A stretch of 64,000 nt of DNA from Flavonifractor sp. An92 (GCF_002159175.1 NZ_NFGZ01000015.1:1-64000), one strand, 5' to 3'; counted from the first letter of the stretch, positions 24,888 through 34,019 are shown. A program made the numbers and translations. Notes: generated from the sequence alone by a model not told the origin.

Positions 24888-25793
24888 TTACTTGACCTTG
24901 GGGTCCAGGGTGTCGCGCAGGCCGTCGCCGAAGAGGTTGAAGGCCAGCACGGTGAGGAAAATGATCAGGCCGGGGAACAGGATCAGGTGGTCGGCCACGC
25001 CGATGTAGTTACGGCCCGAAGACAGCATGGCGCCCCACTCCGGAGCCGACACGTCGGCACCGAAGCCCAGGAAGCTCAGGGAGGAGGCGGCCAGGATGGC
25101 CGAACCGATGCGCATGGTGAAGTTGACGATCATGGACTGCACGGTGCCGGGGAAGATGTGCTTGATGAGGATGCGGCGGTCCGGGCAGCCCAGAGAGCGG
25201 GCCACTTCCACGTAGAGGCTCCCCTTGACGGAGAGGGTGGCACTGCGCATGATTCGGGCGAAGGACGGTATGGTGAATACCGTCACGGCGATGATGACGT
25301 TGATGAGGCCGGGGCCGATGATGGCCACGATGGCGATACACAGCAGGATGTCGGGCATGGCGAACAGGACGTCACTGCTGCGCATCACGAGGGCCTCCAG
25401 AATGCCGCCGTAGTAGCCGGCCAGGATGCCCAGGATGGTGCCCAGCGCGGCGCCCACGACGACGGCGGCCAGGGCGGAGCCCAGGGACAGCCGGGCGCCG
25501 GCCAGCAGGCGGCTGAACACGTCGCGGCCGAACTCGTCGGTGCCCATGATGTGCTGGGCGCTGGGGCCGGAGCGGATGGCGGAGTAGTCATAGGCCGAGG
25601 GGTCGTAGGGGGCGATGGAGGGACCGATGATGGCGATGATGATGAGGAACAGGATGAAGCATCCGGCCACCACGGCGGTCTTGCGCTGGAAGAATTTCTT
25701 GAAGAACTCCCGGGTCCGGCTGCGATTCTGGAGCACGGGGTCGTCCATGAATTCGTTGGGGTTGGGGGTAACGGAATGGGTATTTTCAGACAT
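24888..25793 (-). CDS. ABC transporter permease, OppC type
   Basis: The 301-residue permease has a cytoplasmic N terminus, a first helix VVAGCFILFLIIIAIIGPSI (about residues 38-57) and five further helices. The EAA loop (about 196-215) is RSLGCPDRRILIKHIFP. It pairs with the OppB-type permease 19 bases upstream. Family 5 importers move di- and oligopeptides, nickel, or oligosaccharides. Confidence 0.9.
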   Translation of the reverse strand: MSENTHSVTPNPNEFMDDPVLQNRSRTREFFKKFFQRKTAVVAGCFILFLIIIAIIGPSIAPYDPSAYDYSAIRSGPSAQHIMGTDEFGRDVFSRLLAGARLSLGSALAAVVVGAALGTILGILAGYYGGILEALVMRSSDVLFAMPDILLCIAIVAIIGPGLINVIIAVTVFTIPSFARIMRSATLSVKGSLYVEVARSLGCPDRRILIKHIFPGTVQSMIVNFTMRIGSAILAASSLSFLGFGADVSAPEWGAMLSSGRNYIGVADHLILFPGLIIFLTVLAFNLFGDGLRDTLDPKVK

Positions 25794-25812
25794 ACAGACG
25801 GCCTCCTTTCCT

Positions 25813-26733
25813 TTAGTCGTAGCGGATCTTGGGGTTCAGGACGCCATAAAGCAGATCCACGATCAGGTTGATGACGATGTACTCCACAGCGAAGAACATG
25901 AGCAGGGCCTGGATGACCTTGTAGTCACGGAAGTTGATGGAGTCCACCATCAGACGGCCCAGGCCCGGGATGGAGAACACGGTCTCCACCAGCACGGAGC
26001 CGGCCAGCAGGCCGCCGATCTGCAGGCCCACCACGGTGACCACCTGCACCAGGGAGTTGCGGAAGGCGTGGCGCAGGACCACCAGGGACTCCCGCTGGCC
26101 CTTGGCGCGGGCGGTGCGGACATAGTCCTCCTGCATGGTCTCCAGCATGGAGGAGCGGGAGTAGCGGGCCAGGGTACCCATGATAGAGCAGCCCATGGTG
26201 ATGGCGGGCAGGATGTAGCCCTTCCAGCTGTCCAGCTGTCCGGTGGGGAGCCAGCCCAGTTTGACCGAGAAGATCTGGATGAGCATGAGGCCCAGCCAGA
26301 AGGAGGGCACCGAAATACCCGACGTGGCGATGACCATGCCGGCGTAGTCCAGGAATTTCCCTCGTTTGACGGCGGATACAATGCCGATGAGGGTACCCAG
26401 GACCACCGACCACAGGATGGCCCACAGCGTCAGGGTCAGGGTGGCCTTCAGACGGGCGGGGAAGATCTCGCTGATGGGCAGACCGTTCTTGTAGGACTCG
26501 CCGAAGTCACCGTGGAAGATGCCCTTCATATAGTTGATGTACTGAACCGGCAGGGGATCGTTGAAGCCCAGCTCCTCCTTCAGCTGTTCGTACTCCTCCT
26601 GAGTGGCCTCTTTGGGGAGCATTTTACGAACGGGGTCGCCGGGGATCAGGTGGATAAAGGCAAAAATCAAAATCGAGATGACCAGCAGCAGGGGGATCGT
26701 GCTGAGCACCCGCTTGACAAAGTAGCGGCCCAA
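25813..26733 (-). CDS. ABC transporter permease, OppB type
   Basis: The 306-residue permease begins with the typical MGRYFVKRVLSTIPLLLVISILIFAFIHLIPGDPV segment and has an EAA loop (about 198-217: RTARAKGQRESLVVLRHAFRNSL). The first helix, the extracellular loop and the final helices fit OppB/DppB. It is separated from the binding-protein gene by a 122-base gap holding a hairpin. Confidence 0.9.
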   Translation of the reverse strand: MGRYFVKRVLSTIPLLLVISILIFAFIHLIPGDPVRKMLPKEATQEEYEQLKEELGFNDPLPVQYINYMKGIFHGDFGESYKNGLPISEIFPARLKATLTLTLWAILWSVVLGTLIGIVSAVKRGKFLDYAGMVIATSGISVPSFWLGLMLIQIFSVKLGWLPTGQLDSWKGYILPAITMGCSIMGTLARYSRSSMLETMQEDYVRTARAKGQRESLVVLRHAFRNSLVQVVTVVGLQIGGLLAGSVLVETVFSIPGLGRLMVDSINFRDYKVIQALLMFFAVEYIVINLIVDLLYGVLNPKIRYD

Positions 26734-26767
26734 ATGCGTTGCCTCCTTTGCAGTTGATATAGAAAGA

Positions 26768-26802
26768 GAGGTCTGGCAGCAGCACAGCCGCCGCCAGACC
26801 TC
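26768..26802 (-). terminator. Intercistronic hairpin after the binding-protein gene
   Basis: A 10-bp perfect stem (GAGGTCTGGC / GCCAGACCTC, 15-base loop) is followed on the minus strand by TCTTTC, not a full T-run. It probably shields the abundant binding-protein mRNA or lets part of transcription continue into the permeases. Confidence 0.55.
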
Positions 26803-26855
26803 ATCTGCGGCCTAAGCCAAAATCACATGAGCGAAGTGGACAGGATCGGGATCGC

Positions 26856-28439
26856 TTACTGAGCCAGGGCGGCGTTGGTCACATCCACGGAGCCGTCGGG
26901 GTTGAGGGTGATGCCGCTGACATAGCTCTTGGCACCGTAGACCAGCTCGTCGTTGCCCAGGAAGAGCCAGGGAGCCTCGTCCCACACGATGGCCTGAGCC
27001 TGCGCGTACAGGTCGGTCAGCTGCTCAGGATCGCTGGTCTTGATGGCCTGATCCAGCAGGGAGTCGAACTCGGTGTTGCGGAAGTAGGCGGTGTTGGCGC
27101 TCTTGGGGGGCACCATGTCGCTGTGCAGGATGGAACGCATGGAGCCGTCGGCGTCGAAGGAGCTGGCGGACCAGTTCACGTACCACATGTTGATCTCGGC
27201 CTCGTCCTCATCGACATAGATCATGTCGCTCAGGGTGCTGGGCTCCATGGGCAGGACTTCCACATCGATGCCGATCTGGGCCAGCTGCTGCTGGACGAAC
27301 TGCATGCCGGTCTGCTCGGCGGAGATGTTGTCGCCCCACAGGGTCAGGGTGAAGCCGTCGCCGTAGCCGGCCTCCTCCATCAGGGACTTGGCCTTCTCCA
27401 GGTCATAGGTGTAGGGAGTCTGCTCGGAGTAGTAGGACACGGTGGAGGGATAGCAGGACAGGACCTCCTCACAGTAGCCGCTGAACACCACGGCGGCATA
27501 GGCCTGCTTGTCGATGGCGTAGTTCATGGCCTGACGCACCCGCTTGTCGGAGAGCTCGGGCAGGTTGGTGTTCAGGGTCACATAGCGCATGATGTTGGAG
27601 GCGACAGCGCCCACGGTGATGTTATCGGTGCCATCCACCTGAGCGGCCTGCACGGTGGGCATGGGGTAGATGTAGTCGGCCTCACCGGTCTGCAGCATGG
27701 CCACGCGGCTGCCGTCCTCGGGCACGGCGCGGAAGGTCAGGCTGTCCACAGTGGCCTTGGTGCCCCAGTAGTCAGCGAAGGGAACCACGGTGACGTGATC
27801 GCCCTCGGTGTGCTCCTTGAAGGTGTACTGGCCGGTACCGGCGGCGTTCTTGTTCAGGTCCAGACCCTCCTCCAGAGCCTTGGGGCTGACGATCTGGAAC
27901 TGGGTGAACTGGTTGATGAAGGAGGAGTTGGGCTCCTTCAGCTTGATGGCCACGGTGTAGTCGTCCACCTTGGTGCAGGACTCCCACTTGGCCACGCGGC
28001 TGTTCTGGCGCAGGGTGGTGTCGGCCAGGCAGCGCTCGTAGTTGGCGATGACCGCGTCGGCGTTGAAGTCGGTGCCGTCGTGGAACTTGACGCCCTGGCG
28101 CAGCTTGAAGGTGTAGGTCAGGTTGTCGTCCTCGGCGGTGTAGCTCTCAGCCAGCAGGGGCACGACCTCCTGGTTCTCGTCAAAGGTCACCAGAGACTCG
28201 TACATGGTGCGGCTGACGGTGATGGAGAGGGTGTCGGTGGTGTTGTGGGGGTCCATGCTCTGGATGTCAGTGTTGAAGGCCACGACCAGATCGTTGTCGG
28301 GCGCGGTGGCGGAGCTGGTGGAGGGCTCGCCGGAGGGAGCGGTGGAGCTCTCGGAGGGCTGGTTGCCGCCGGAGCAGCCAGCGGCGGAGAAGGCGATGGC
28401 AGCAGCCAGCATCAGGGCAGGAATACGTTTCTTCATCAT
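26856..28439 (-). CDS. Family-5 extracellular solute-binding lipoprotein
   Basis: The 527-residue lipoprotein has a signal with the lipobox SAAGC (Cys 22), a Ser/Glu/Thr linker, and then the SBP_bac_5 fold. Family motifs seen are MYESLVTFDENQEVVPLLAESYTAEDDNLTYTFKLRQGVKFHDG (about residues 86-130) and the C-terminal INMWYVNWSASSFDADGSM. Family 5 proteins bind peptides, nickel, heme or oligosaccharides. With a cytosolic fucosidase in the same operon and a ROK sugar regulator upstream, a fucosylated oligosaccharide or glycopeptide ligand is the best guess. Confidence 0.9.
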   Translation of the reverse strand: MMKKRIPALMLAAAIAFSAAGCSGGNQPSESSTAPSGEPSTSSATAPDNDLVVAFNTDIQSMDPHNTTDTLSITVSRTMYESLVTFDENQEVVPLLAESYTAEDDNLTYTFKLRQGVKFHDGTDFNADAVIANYERCLADTTLRQNSRVAKWESCTKVDDYTVAIKLKEPNSSFINQFTQFQIVSPKALEEGLDLNKNAAGTGQYTFKEHTEGDHVTVVPFADYWGTKATVDSLTFRAVPEDGSRVAMLQTGEADYIYPMPTVQAAQVDGTDNITVGAVASNIMRYVTLNTNLPELSDKRVRQAMNYAIDKQAYAAVVFSGYCEEVLSCYPSTVSYYSEQTPYTYDLEKAKSLMEEAGYGDGFTLTLWGDNISAEQTGMQFVQQQLAQIGIDVEVLPMEPSTLSDMIYVDEDEAEINMWYVNWSASSFDADGSMRSILHSDMVPPKSANTAYFRNTEFDSLLDQAIKTSDPEQLTDLYAQAQAIVWDEAPWLFLGNDELVYGAKSYVSGITLNPDGSVDVTNAALAQ

Positions 28440-28574
28440 TTCAGTTACCTCACTTTCAGTCGTTCTTGGGGACGTATGCCAGCGCGGGACGTTCCCACCC
28501 TGGCGCTCGGGGGACCGGGATGCTTATCACCTCATCTCATGGGTCGCCTTTGACCAGTTTCTCGATTATGCTCA

Positions 28575-29762
28575 TCAGGTGCGCGAGGCGCACAGCTGCT
28601 CCAGCACCTGGCGCAGGGCCAGGGCGCTGCCGCCCATCAGGTGGCCGGTCACGCCGAAGTGCTCGAACCGGAGCTGGAAGGTATCTTTCATGTATTCATT
28701 GATCTTGCTGCGGTAGCTGCGCTCCACCAGAGTGGCGAAGATGGGGTTCTGCCGCAGCATGCTCCCACAGAGGAGGACCACCTCCGGCGCATAGGTGTTG
28801 GCCAGAAGGTTGATGGCGATGGAGGTGTACTCCACCACCTGTCCGATCAGGGCCACCGAGAAGGGGTCGCCCCGTTGGAAGTAGTCAAAGAGCCCGGCCA
28901 GTGTGATGCCGGGGTAGACGCTGCGGGCCTCGGCCAGGATGGTGCGCTGGGAGAGGTGGGTCTGAAGGCAGCCCACCTTGCCGCACTCACAGATCTTGCC
29001 GGCGGGGTTGAGGATGATGTGGCCGATCTCGCCGGCCATATTGTTCACGCCCCGGTAGATCTCGCCGTTGAGGATCATGGCCGCGCCGATACCGTCGCCG
29101 ATGCTCAGGGCCACCATGTTGCGGCAGCCGGCGCACTCACCGAAATTCTGCTCGGCCAGGGCCATGGCCTTGGTGTCGTTCTCCAGCAGGAAGTGGTACT
29201 GGGGCATGCGCTCCTTTAAATAAGAGACCACCGGTACGTCCCGCCAGCGGAGGTTGGCCGAGAACTGAAGCACGCCCTGGTCGATGTCCACGATGCCGGG
29301 GACCACCACGCCCACGGTGGAGCGGATGTTCTCCCACGCGTGGCGGGCGAGAAAGCGCTCCAGGCGCTCCGCCATCCAGGGCAGGACGGCGGGGGGGAGG
29401 AACTCCTCCGAATCGGGGAAAGCGTGGTGCTCCTGGTCCAGCAGGCAGCCCCGCGGGTCTACCACGCCCAGAAACAGCTCGCCCCGGCCCAGGAAGGCGC
29501 TGGCACACAGCAGCTGGCTGTGCTCCAGAGAGAGGACCCGGGGGGGACGGCCCACCTGGATGCCGCTCTCCTTTTCCTGCTCCCGGAGGATGCCCAGGGC
29601 CATCAGCTCATCCACGATGCGCCCCACGGTGACGATGCTCATACCCGTGGCCTCCGCGGCCTGGGCCCGGGACATCTCACCGGCCTGGCGGATAGCGGAC
29701 AGGACCAATCGGGTATTATTTTGGTGCATCAAGGTACGATCCACCTTTTTTCCCGAGACCAC
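28575..29762 (-). CDS. ROK-family transcriptional regulator
   Basis: The 395-residue protein has an N-terminal winged helix (about residues 15-75: SRAQAAEATGMSIVTVGRIVDELMALGIL) and a ROK sugar-kinase-like domain. The zinc motif is CECGKVGCLQTHLS (about 259-272), and GIGAAMILNGEIYRGVNNMAGEIGH precedes it. ROK repressors respond to sugars or sugar phosphates. The start GTG 29762 has GGAGG upstream; a later in-frame ATG (MHQNN) is possible. It is transcribed toward the opp-type operon with a 135-base gap in which I see no clear promoter, so it may control or belong to it. Confidence 0.85.
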   Translation of the reverse strand: MVSGKKVDRTLMHQNNTRLVLSAIRQAGEMSRAQAAEATGMSIVTVGRIVDELMALGILREQEKESGIQVGRPPRVLSLEHSQLLCASAFLGRGELFLGVVDPRGCLLDQEHHAFPDSEEFLPPAVLPWMAERLERFLARHAWENIRSTVGVVVPGIVDIDQGVLQFSANLRWRDVPVVSYLKERMPQYHFLLENDTKAMALAEQNFGECAGCRNMVALSIGDGIGAAMILNGEIYRGVNNMAGEIGHIILNPAGKICECGKVGCLQTHLSQRTILAEARSVYPGITLAGLFDYFQRGDPFSVALIGQVVEYTSIAINLLANTYAPEVVLLCGSMLRQNPIFATLVERSYRSKINEYMKDTFQLRFEHFGVTGHLMGGSALALRQVLEQLCASRT

Positions 29763-29833
29763 AGACGCTCCCTCCTGGCACTTTTTTAAGTAAAGATAAT
29801 AAATAAAGGGTGGTGCTTGTGCACTTCGTTTTA

Positions 29834-29862
29834 TATTATACTCAATCTTTTTCTAAAATGCA
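29834..29862 (-). promoter_or_regulatory. Sigma-A promoter of the ROK regulator
   Basis: On the minus strand TTGCAT (29862-29857), a 17-base spacer and TATAAT (29839-29834) match consensus. It lies 70 bases before the GTG start in an AT-rich region. Confidence 0.75.
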
Positions 29863-29869
29863 AGTATTT

Positions 29870-29898
29870 ATTGACATATAGCACAAAAAATATTATAA
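29870..29898 (+). promoter_or_regulatory. Sigma-A promoter of cutC
   Basis: TTGACA (29870-29875), 17 bases, TATAAT (29893-29898): a perfect consensus promoter divergent from the ROK promoter, whose -35 ends eight bases away. A regulator bound here could control both. Confidence 0.85.
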
Positions 29899-29940
29899 TA
29901 AAGTTACCCAAGGAAACTAAATTATTAAGGTGATGAAAAA

Positions 29941-30693
29941 ATGAGTAGCGTGATTTTGGAAGTCTGCTGCGGAAGCGCGGACGACGTCATCCAAGCCCAC
30001 AAGGCCGGCGCGCATCGCGTCGAACTCAACAGCAACCTCTTTCACGGCGGTCTCACACCTACGATCGGCGAGCTGGTAGTGGCCAAGCGGGAGACCGGCA
30101 TGAAGATCATGACCATGGTCCGGCCCCGTGAGGGCGGCTTCTGCTACACGGAGGCGGAGTTTGCCACCGCCCTCGAGGATGCCAAGCAGCTGCTGGCCAA
30201 CGGTTCGGACGGTCTGGTCTTTGGTTTCCTCCATCAGGACGGCACCCTGGACCTGGAGCGCACCCGCATCCTGGCCGAAATGGCGCAGGAGGCCGGCAAG
30301 GAGACCGTGTTCCACCGTGCCATCGACGTGGTACCCGACTGGAAGAGCGTGCTGGACGCCCTGATCGAGCTGAAGATCACCCGCGTGCTCACCAGCGGCC
30401 AGGAGCCCGATGTGTCCCAGGGCACCCAGACCGTGCGCGACATGATCGAGTACGCCGCCGGCCGCATCCAGATCCTCCCCGGCGCGGGCATCACCGCCCG
30501 CAACATGGACCGCATCATCGCGGAGACCGGCTGTGACCAGATCCACCTGGCCGCCCACCGGACCCAGATGGACACCTCCGTGGCCAACAACCGGGCCATC
30601 TACTACGGCGGCGCCCTCTATCCCCCCGAGGACCGGTTCAAGGTCATCGACAGCGACTACATCGGAGCCATGGTGGAGCGGCTCCCCGGCTGA
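29941..30693 (+). CDS. cutC: CutC family protein
   Basis: The 250-residue TIM-barrel protein begins VILEVCCGSADDVIQAHKAGAHRVELNSNLFHGGLTPTIGE, characteristic of CutC. The later motifs MVRPREGGFCYTE, VFHRAIDVVPDW, VLTSGQ and LPGAGITARN also fit. CutC was named for copper tolerance, but its biochemical role is unsettled and the copper link is doubtful outside a few species. Its promoter faces away from that of the ROK regulator, so sugar-linked expression is possible. A terminator follows. Confidence 0.85.
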   Translation: MSSVILEVCCGSADDVIQAHKAGAHRVELNSNLFHGGLTPTIGELVVAKRETGMKIMTMVRPREGGFCYTEAEFATALEDAKQLLANGSDGLVFGFLHQDGTLDLERTRILAEMAQEAGKETVFHRAIDVVPDWKSVLDALIELKITRVLTSGQEPDVSQGTQTVRDMIEYAAGRIQILPGAGITARNMDRIIAETGCDQIHLAAHRTQMDTSVANNRAIYYGGALYPPEDRFKVIDSDYIGAMVERLPG

Positions 30694-30708
30694 TTTCAAA
30701 CAGCATGT

Positions 30709-30763
30709 AAAAAAATCCCACCCCGGAAGGCGGCTTGCCTCCCGGGGTGGGATTTTCTTTTTT
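30709..30763. terminator. Intrinsic terminator after cutC
   Basis: AAAATCCCACCCCGG / CCGGGGTGGGATTTT, symmetrical with T- and A-runs, probably works for both convergent genes. Confidence 0.85.
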
Positions 30764-31457
30764 AAGGAAGTGAAACAAAGCGCTCGGGGTTGGAGCAGTC
30801 CTCATAGAGCAGATTTCCGGCCGCGTCATAGGCCCGCACCCGCCACACCAGGGAGCCGCTGGGGCTGGGGTTCTGGGTGAGGATTCCGGTCCAGATGCCC
30901 TCACCGTCCTCCGCCGGGGTCAGGGTCCCGGCGGCCAGACCGTCGAGCTTTCCCGGCTCCTCCTGCCAGCCCGCCCAGGCCTCCACCCGGGCAACCGCCG
31001 GGTCATCAGTGTAGGCCAGGAGGCAGAACTGGGTGGCCCAGTCGGTCTCCGGAGCCCCGTCGGAGATGGAGGAAAAGACGGAAAACGACTGGAGTTCCAG
31101 CAGTTCTCCCCAGAAGGGGGTGGATTTGGCCTGGACCGAGCGATAGCCGTAGCTGGGATAGGGGCGGCTCAGAGGGCTGAAGGCTTCGGTGAGCAGCACC
31201 CAGGTCTGTTCCCCGTCCCCACGGAGGGTCCAGGTGAAGCGGGGCGTTTTCTCAGCGAAGGGCTCCAGCTCCACCGTGCCGGAGGCCAGAGTGGTCCCGT
31301 GGGGGAGGAGGGCCTGGTCCTCCAGGCGGCGGAGGGTAGCTTCCCGCGGGAGGGGGAAGTCCGTCACCGCCCACAGGAGAAAGAGGGAAAATACCAGCAG
31401 CAGGGCGGAGAGGACGGCGGGGCCCCAGGCTTTCAGGACACGCAGGCGGTAGTTCAT
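30762..31457 (-). CDS. Membrane-anchored protein of unknown function, partner of a HAAS-type protein
   Basis: The 231-residue product has one N-terminal helix (about residues 12-32: WGPAVLSALLLVFSLFLLWAV) followed by DFPLPREATLRRLEDQALL and an extracellular domain ending in WRVRAYDAAGNLLYED. Its helix-DFP-R-LED start and YDAAG end are shared with the product of 32217-32858, so the two are diverged paralogs. It overlaps the upstream gene by four bases. Last gene of the PadR operon. No known domain recognised. Confidence 0.75.
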   Translation of the reverse strand: MNYRLRVLKAWGPAVLSALLLVFSLFLLWAVTDFPLPREATLRRLEDQALLPHGTTLASGTVELEPFAEKTPRFTWTLRGDGEQTWVLLTEAFSPLSRPYPSYGYRSVQAKSTPFWGELLELQSFSVFSSISDGAPETDWATQFCLLAYTDDPAVARVEAWAGWQEEPGKLDGLAAGTLTPAEDGEGIWTGILTQNPSPSGSLVWRVRAYDAAGNLLYEDCSNPERFVSLP

Positions 31458-32206
31458 GGCGTCACCTCCCGGGGCAGAATGACGGAAATACGGAGGGTGT
31501 TGCCGGTCTGATCGTGGATGAGAAGGGTATCGCTCTGAACATCCTCCGCTACGGTAAAGAGTAGCTCGCCGGTGGCGGACAGGGGGGTGAGGGTGTCGGT
31601 GCTCCAGTAGCCGTAGGCCTCCGGATCGCCCTCCACGGCGAAGGGGGCGTTGTCGTACAACTCCGGCTCATCCAGCCAGGGCTGGGCCCAGGTGATGGTG
31701 AGGGGCACCCGCAGCTGGGCCAGGGGCGTGCCGTCCTCCCGGACGGCGTCGGGCCGCTCCACCAGCTCCGCCGTCCCGGCGGGGGTGAAGGTGTAGGGGC
31801 CCAGCTTCCCGCCGCCCCGGGCGGTGCCGGTGGACAGAAGGACCTCCCCTTGGCTGGGAGAACGGTAATCCGGCCACAGAAAGCGCTCGGATAACCGTTC
31901 GTCCCGCATCTGAAAACTCCAGGCGGCCAGCAGCACCGCCACCGTCAGCACCGTGCAGGCGGCGGGGAGGGCCGGGGGACAGTAGGGGTAGAGCTTGTCC
32001 AGGGCCTTACCAACCTCCGCCGGGTCACCCATGGCGGCCACCGCCCGCTCCCGGGCCACGTCCAGTGGGATGCCCCGGTCGGTGAGGGCCTGGACGTGGT
32101 CGTCCAGGTGGTCCCGCAGCTCCCGGTAGGTCTCCCGCCGCCCCGCCTTGGAGCGGATGTGGGCGCACACCGCGTCGCAGTATCGTTCCAGTACAAAGAG
32201 CGCCAT
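31454..32206 (-). CDS. HAAS / permease-prefix-domain membrane protein
   Basis: The 250-residue product starts MALFVLERYCDAVCAHIRSKAGRRETYRELRDHLDDHVQAL ... AAMGDPAEVGKALDKLY. This is the short helical domain often found next to PadR regulators (HAAS or permease-prefix). One transmembrane helix (about 77-95) and a beta-rich extracytoplasmic domain follow. ATG 32206 has GAGGTG seven bases upstream; the frame continues further up without a site. It closely resembles the protein encoded at 32851-33624 in its first 75 residues (AMGDPAEVGKALD shared), showing duplication. Function unknown. Confidence 0.8.
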   Translation of the reverse strand: MALFVLERYCDAVCAHIRSKAGRRETYRELRDHLDDHVQALTDRGIPLDVARERAVAAMGDPAEVGKALDKLYPYCPPALPAACTVLTVAVLLAAWSFQMRDERLSERFLWPDYRSPSQGEVLLSTGTARGGGKLGPYTFTPAGTAELVERPDAVREDGTPLAQLRVPLTITWAQPWLDEPELYDNAPFAVEGDPEAYGYWSTDTLTPLSATGELLFTVAEDVQSDTLLIHDQTGNTLRISVILPREVTP

Positions 32207-32216
32207 GGCTTTCACC

Positions 32217-32858
32217 TCAATTCCATCCGTACAGAGACCAGTCGGGCTGGGGAGAGCGCCAAACCACCGCCCCGGCGGCGTCATAGCCGGTGAGGGAGAG
32301 TGCGTCCATGGCCTGATGGTCCAGCTGGGCGGCCTCCTCCTCCGGTGCCCGGAGGAGGAGGCAGTTGTTCACGCAGTCGGCGGAGGAAATCGTCACCTTC
32401 TGCCAGCCCTCGGGCCCGCCGGGGCGGCAGAGAGCGGGATATGTGACCTCTACGGTTACAATGGAGGCATCATGGCTCACCACCGCCACCACCCCGGGGA
32501 GAAAATCCGGGTCTACGGGCAGGGCGACCAGGGGAGCCTCCGGGTCGTCGGAAATGACCTCCATCTGCCCCGGCTGCCACAGGATACGGGAGAAGAGCAC
32601 CGGCCAGACCTGCTCCCAGGCATAGCAGTCCCCCGCGCGGGTGATGCGGTACTGATGGCCGTAATTCCCCTCCAGCGTGCGGAGCACCTGGCCATTTCCG
32701 TAGAAATTGCGGTCCTCCAGGGCGGAAAAGGCCTGATTCCGGGTGAAGCAGGGGAAGTCCAGCAGCACCCAGCCCAGCACGGCCAGCAGCAGGAGCAGTA
32801 GGAGATCCCGCCGCAGCTTCTGGCCCTGGGTGCGTTGTTTGCGGAAGAATTTACGCAT
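32217..32858 (-). CDS. Membrane-anchored protein of unknown function, paralog of 30762-31457
   Basis: The 213-residue product has a basic N terminus (MRKFFRKQRTQGQKLRR), one helix (about 18-34: DLLLLLLLAVLGWVLLDF), then NQAFSALEDRNFYGNG and an extracellular domain ending LSLTGYDAAGAVVWRSPQPDW. It overlaps the preceding gene by eight bases. The TM-DFP-LED start and YDAAG end match its paralog. Several Cys residues (DCYAW, DCVNNC) may form disulfides. Function unknown. Confidence 0.75.
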   Translation of the reverse strand: MRKFFRKQRTQGQKLRRDLLLLLLLAVLGWVLLDFPCFTRNQAFSALEDRNFYGNGQVLRTLEGNYGHQYRITRAGDCYAWEQVWPVLFSRILWQPGQMEVISDDPEAPLVALPVDPDFLPGVVAVVSHDASIVTVEVTYPALCRPGGPEGWQKVTISSADCVNNCLLLRAPEEEAAQLDHQAMDALSLTGYDAAGAVVWRSPQPDWSLYGWN

Positions 32859-33624
32859 GGCCGTCGCCTCCGTTCAGGGGGAGAGAGAAGGAAAACGGCT
32901 CCCCGCTTTGCGCCAGTGTGAAGGTCAGAATATCGGCCTCCGGCGGCACGTTGTACACCGTCAGGGTAAAGTAAGTGGAAAAAAAGGTGTCATAGCGCCC
33001 GTTGGAGGAGGCGTAGACCTGGAATTCCTCCAGATGCGCCTCCTGGGCCGTGGCCCAGTTGATGTACGTGCTCCCCACGTTGTCGGTGACGGTGAGGGAC
33101 TGAAAGGCCCACTCACTTGGGGAGCGCAGCCAGGGCGAGAAGTGCTCCAGCCGCACCAGCAGGGCCACCGTGTCTCCGTCCCGTACCCCGTCCCAAAGGG
33201 AAAGGGTGTAGCCGCTGTGCTTTGCCGCATTTCGGATGGGGAGGCCGGGGAGGGCCTCACCGGTCTGGGTACTTTGCCACTGGGCGGGATGTTCCTGGGG
33301 GACGAAGGTTTTGGACAGCGTCCAGAGCCCGGTGAGGGCGGGGAGCAGCATCAGCACGGCGCAGAGCACCAGCACCCGCCGGACCCAGATCTGCACCCAG
33401 CCCAGCAGGGGGCTGTGTAGGGCGTCCAGGGCCTTGCCCACCTCCGCCGGGTCGCCCATGGCGTCCACCGCCTGGACCACTGCCTGTTCGTGGGGGACGC
33501 CCCGGCTCTCCCGGGCCCCCACGGCGTCCTCCAGGTGAGCGGTGAGCTCCGCCGTAATGGCGGCGTGGTCGGGGGAAAAGCGGACGAAGCGGCACACCGC
33601 CGCGCAGTAGTCGGGGATGGTCAT
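32851..33624 (-). CDS. HAAS / permease-prefix-domain membrane protein
   Basis: The 257-residue product has the N-terminal helical domain MTIPDYCAAVCRFVRFSPDHAAITAELTAHLEDAVGA ... AMGDPAEVGKALDAL (about residues 1-70), a transmembrane helix (about 77-98) and an extracytoplasmic domain. ATG 33624 has AAGGAG at good distance, 11 bases after the padR stop. In this family the N-terminal domain is believed to interact with the PadR-linked system, but its function is not known. Confidence 0.8.
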   Translation of the reverse strand: MTIPDYCAAVCRFVRFSPDHAAITAELTAHLEDAVGARESRGVPHEQAVVQAVDAMGDPAEVGKALDALHSPLLGWVQIWVRRVLVLCAVLMLLPALTGLWTLSKTFVPQEHPAQWQSTQTGEALPGLPIRNAAKHSGYTLSLWDGVRDGDTVALLVRLEHFSPWLRSPSEWAFQSLTVTDNVGSTYINWATAQEAHLEEFQVYASSNGRYDTFFSTYFTLTVYNVPPEADILTFTLAQSGEPFSFSLPLNGGDGHA

Positions 33625-33635
33625 AGCCTTCTCCT

Positions 33636-33986
33636 TTAGACGGGGGAGAGCAGACCTTCCCCCTCGGCCACGATGGCGTTGACCAGCTTGCTGAAGGACT
33701 GCCACTCGCTCCGCTTCTCCTCCAGCAGCCGACGGCCCCGGGGAGTGATGGCGTAATACTTCCGCTTCCGGCCGCTGGGGGCCTCTTTCTCGTAGGCGCT
33801 CACCGCTCCCTCCTTCTCCAGGCTGTGGAGAATGGGGTAGAGGGTGCCCTCCTTTAAGGTAAAGGTGTGATCGCTCTTTTCCTCCAGGGCGGCGATCATT
33901 TCATAGCCGTACTTATCCCCGGGGGCCAGCAGGGAGAGCACCAGCAGGGTGGTGCTGCCCGCGAGGAGATTGTTGCTCTGTTTCAT
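33636..33986 (-). CDS. PadR-family transcriptional regulator
   Basis: The 116-residue repressor has the winged-helix motif LLAPGDKYGYEMIAALEEKSDHTFTLKEGTLYPILHSLEKEG and a C-terminal dimerisation helix. ATG 33986 has AAAGGAGG. It is the first gene of an operon with two pairs of membrane proteins (33624 down to 30762). A 19-base palindrome covers its -10 element, fitting autorepression; the inducer is unknown, but PadR systems often sense phenolic or membrane-active compounds. Confidence 0.88.
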   Translation of the reverse strand: MKQSNNLLAGSTTLLVLSLLAPGDKYGYEMIAALEEKSDHTFTLKEGTLYPILHSLEKEGAVSAYEKEAPSGRKRKYYAITPRGRRLLEEKRSEWQSFSKLVNAIVAEGEGLLSPV

Positions 33987-34019
33987 GACGGACCTCCTTT
34001 CCAAAGATGCCTCGGCTTC

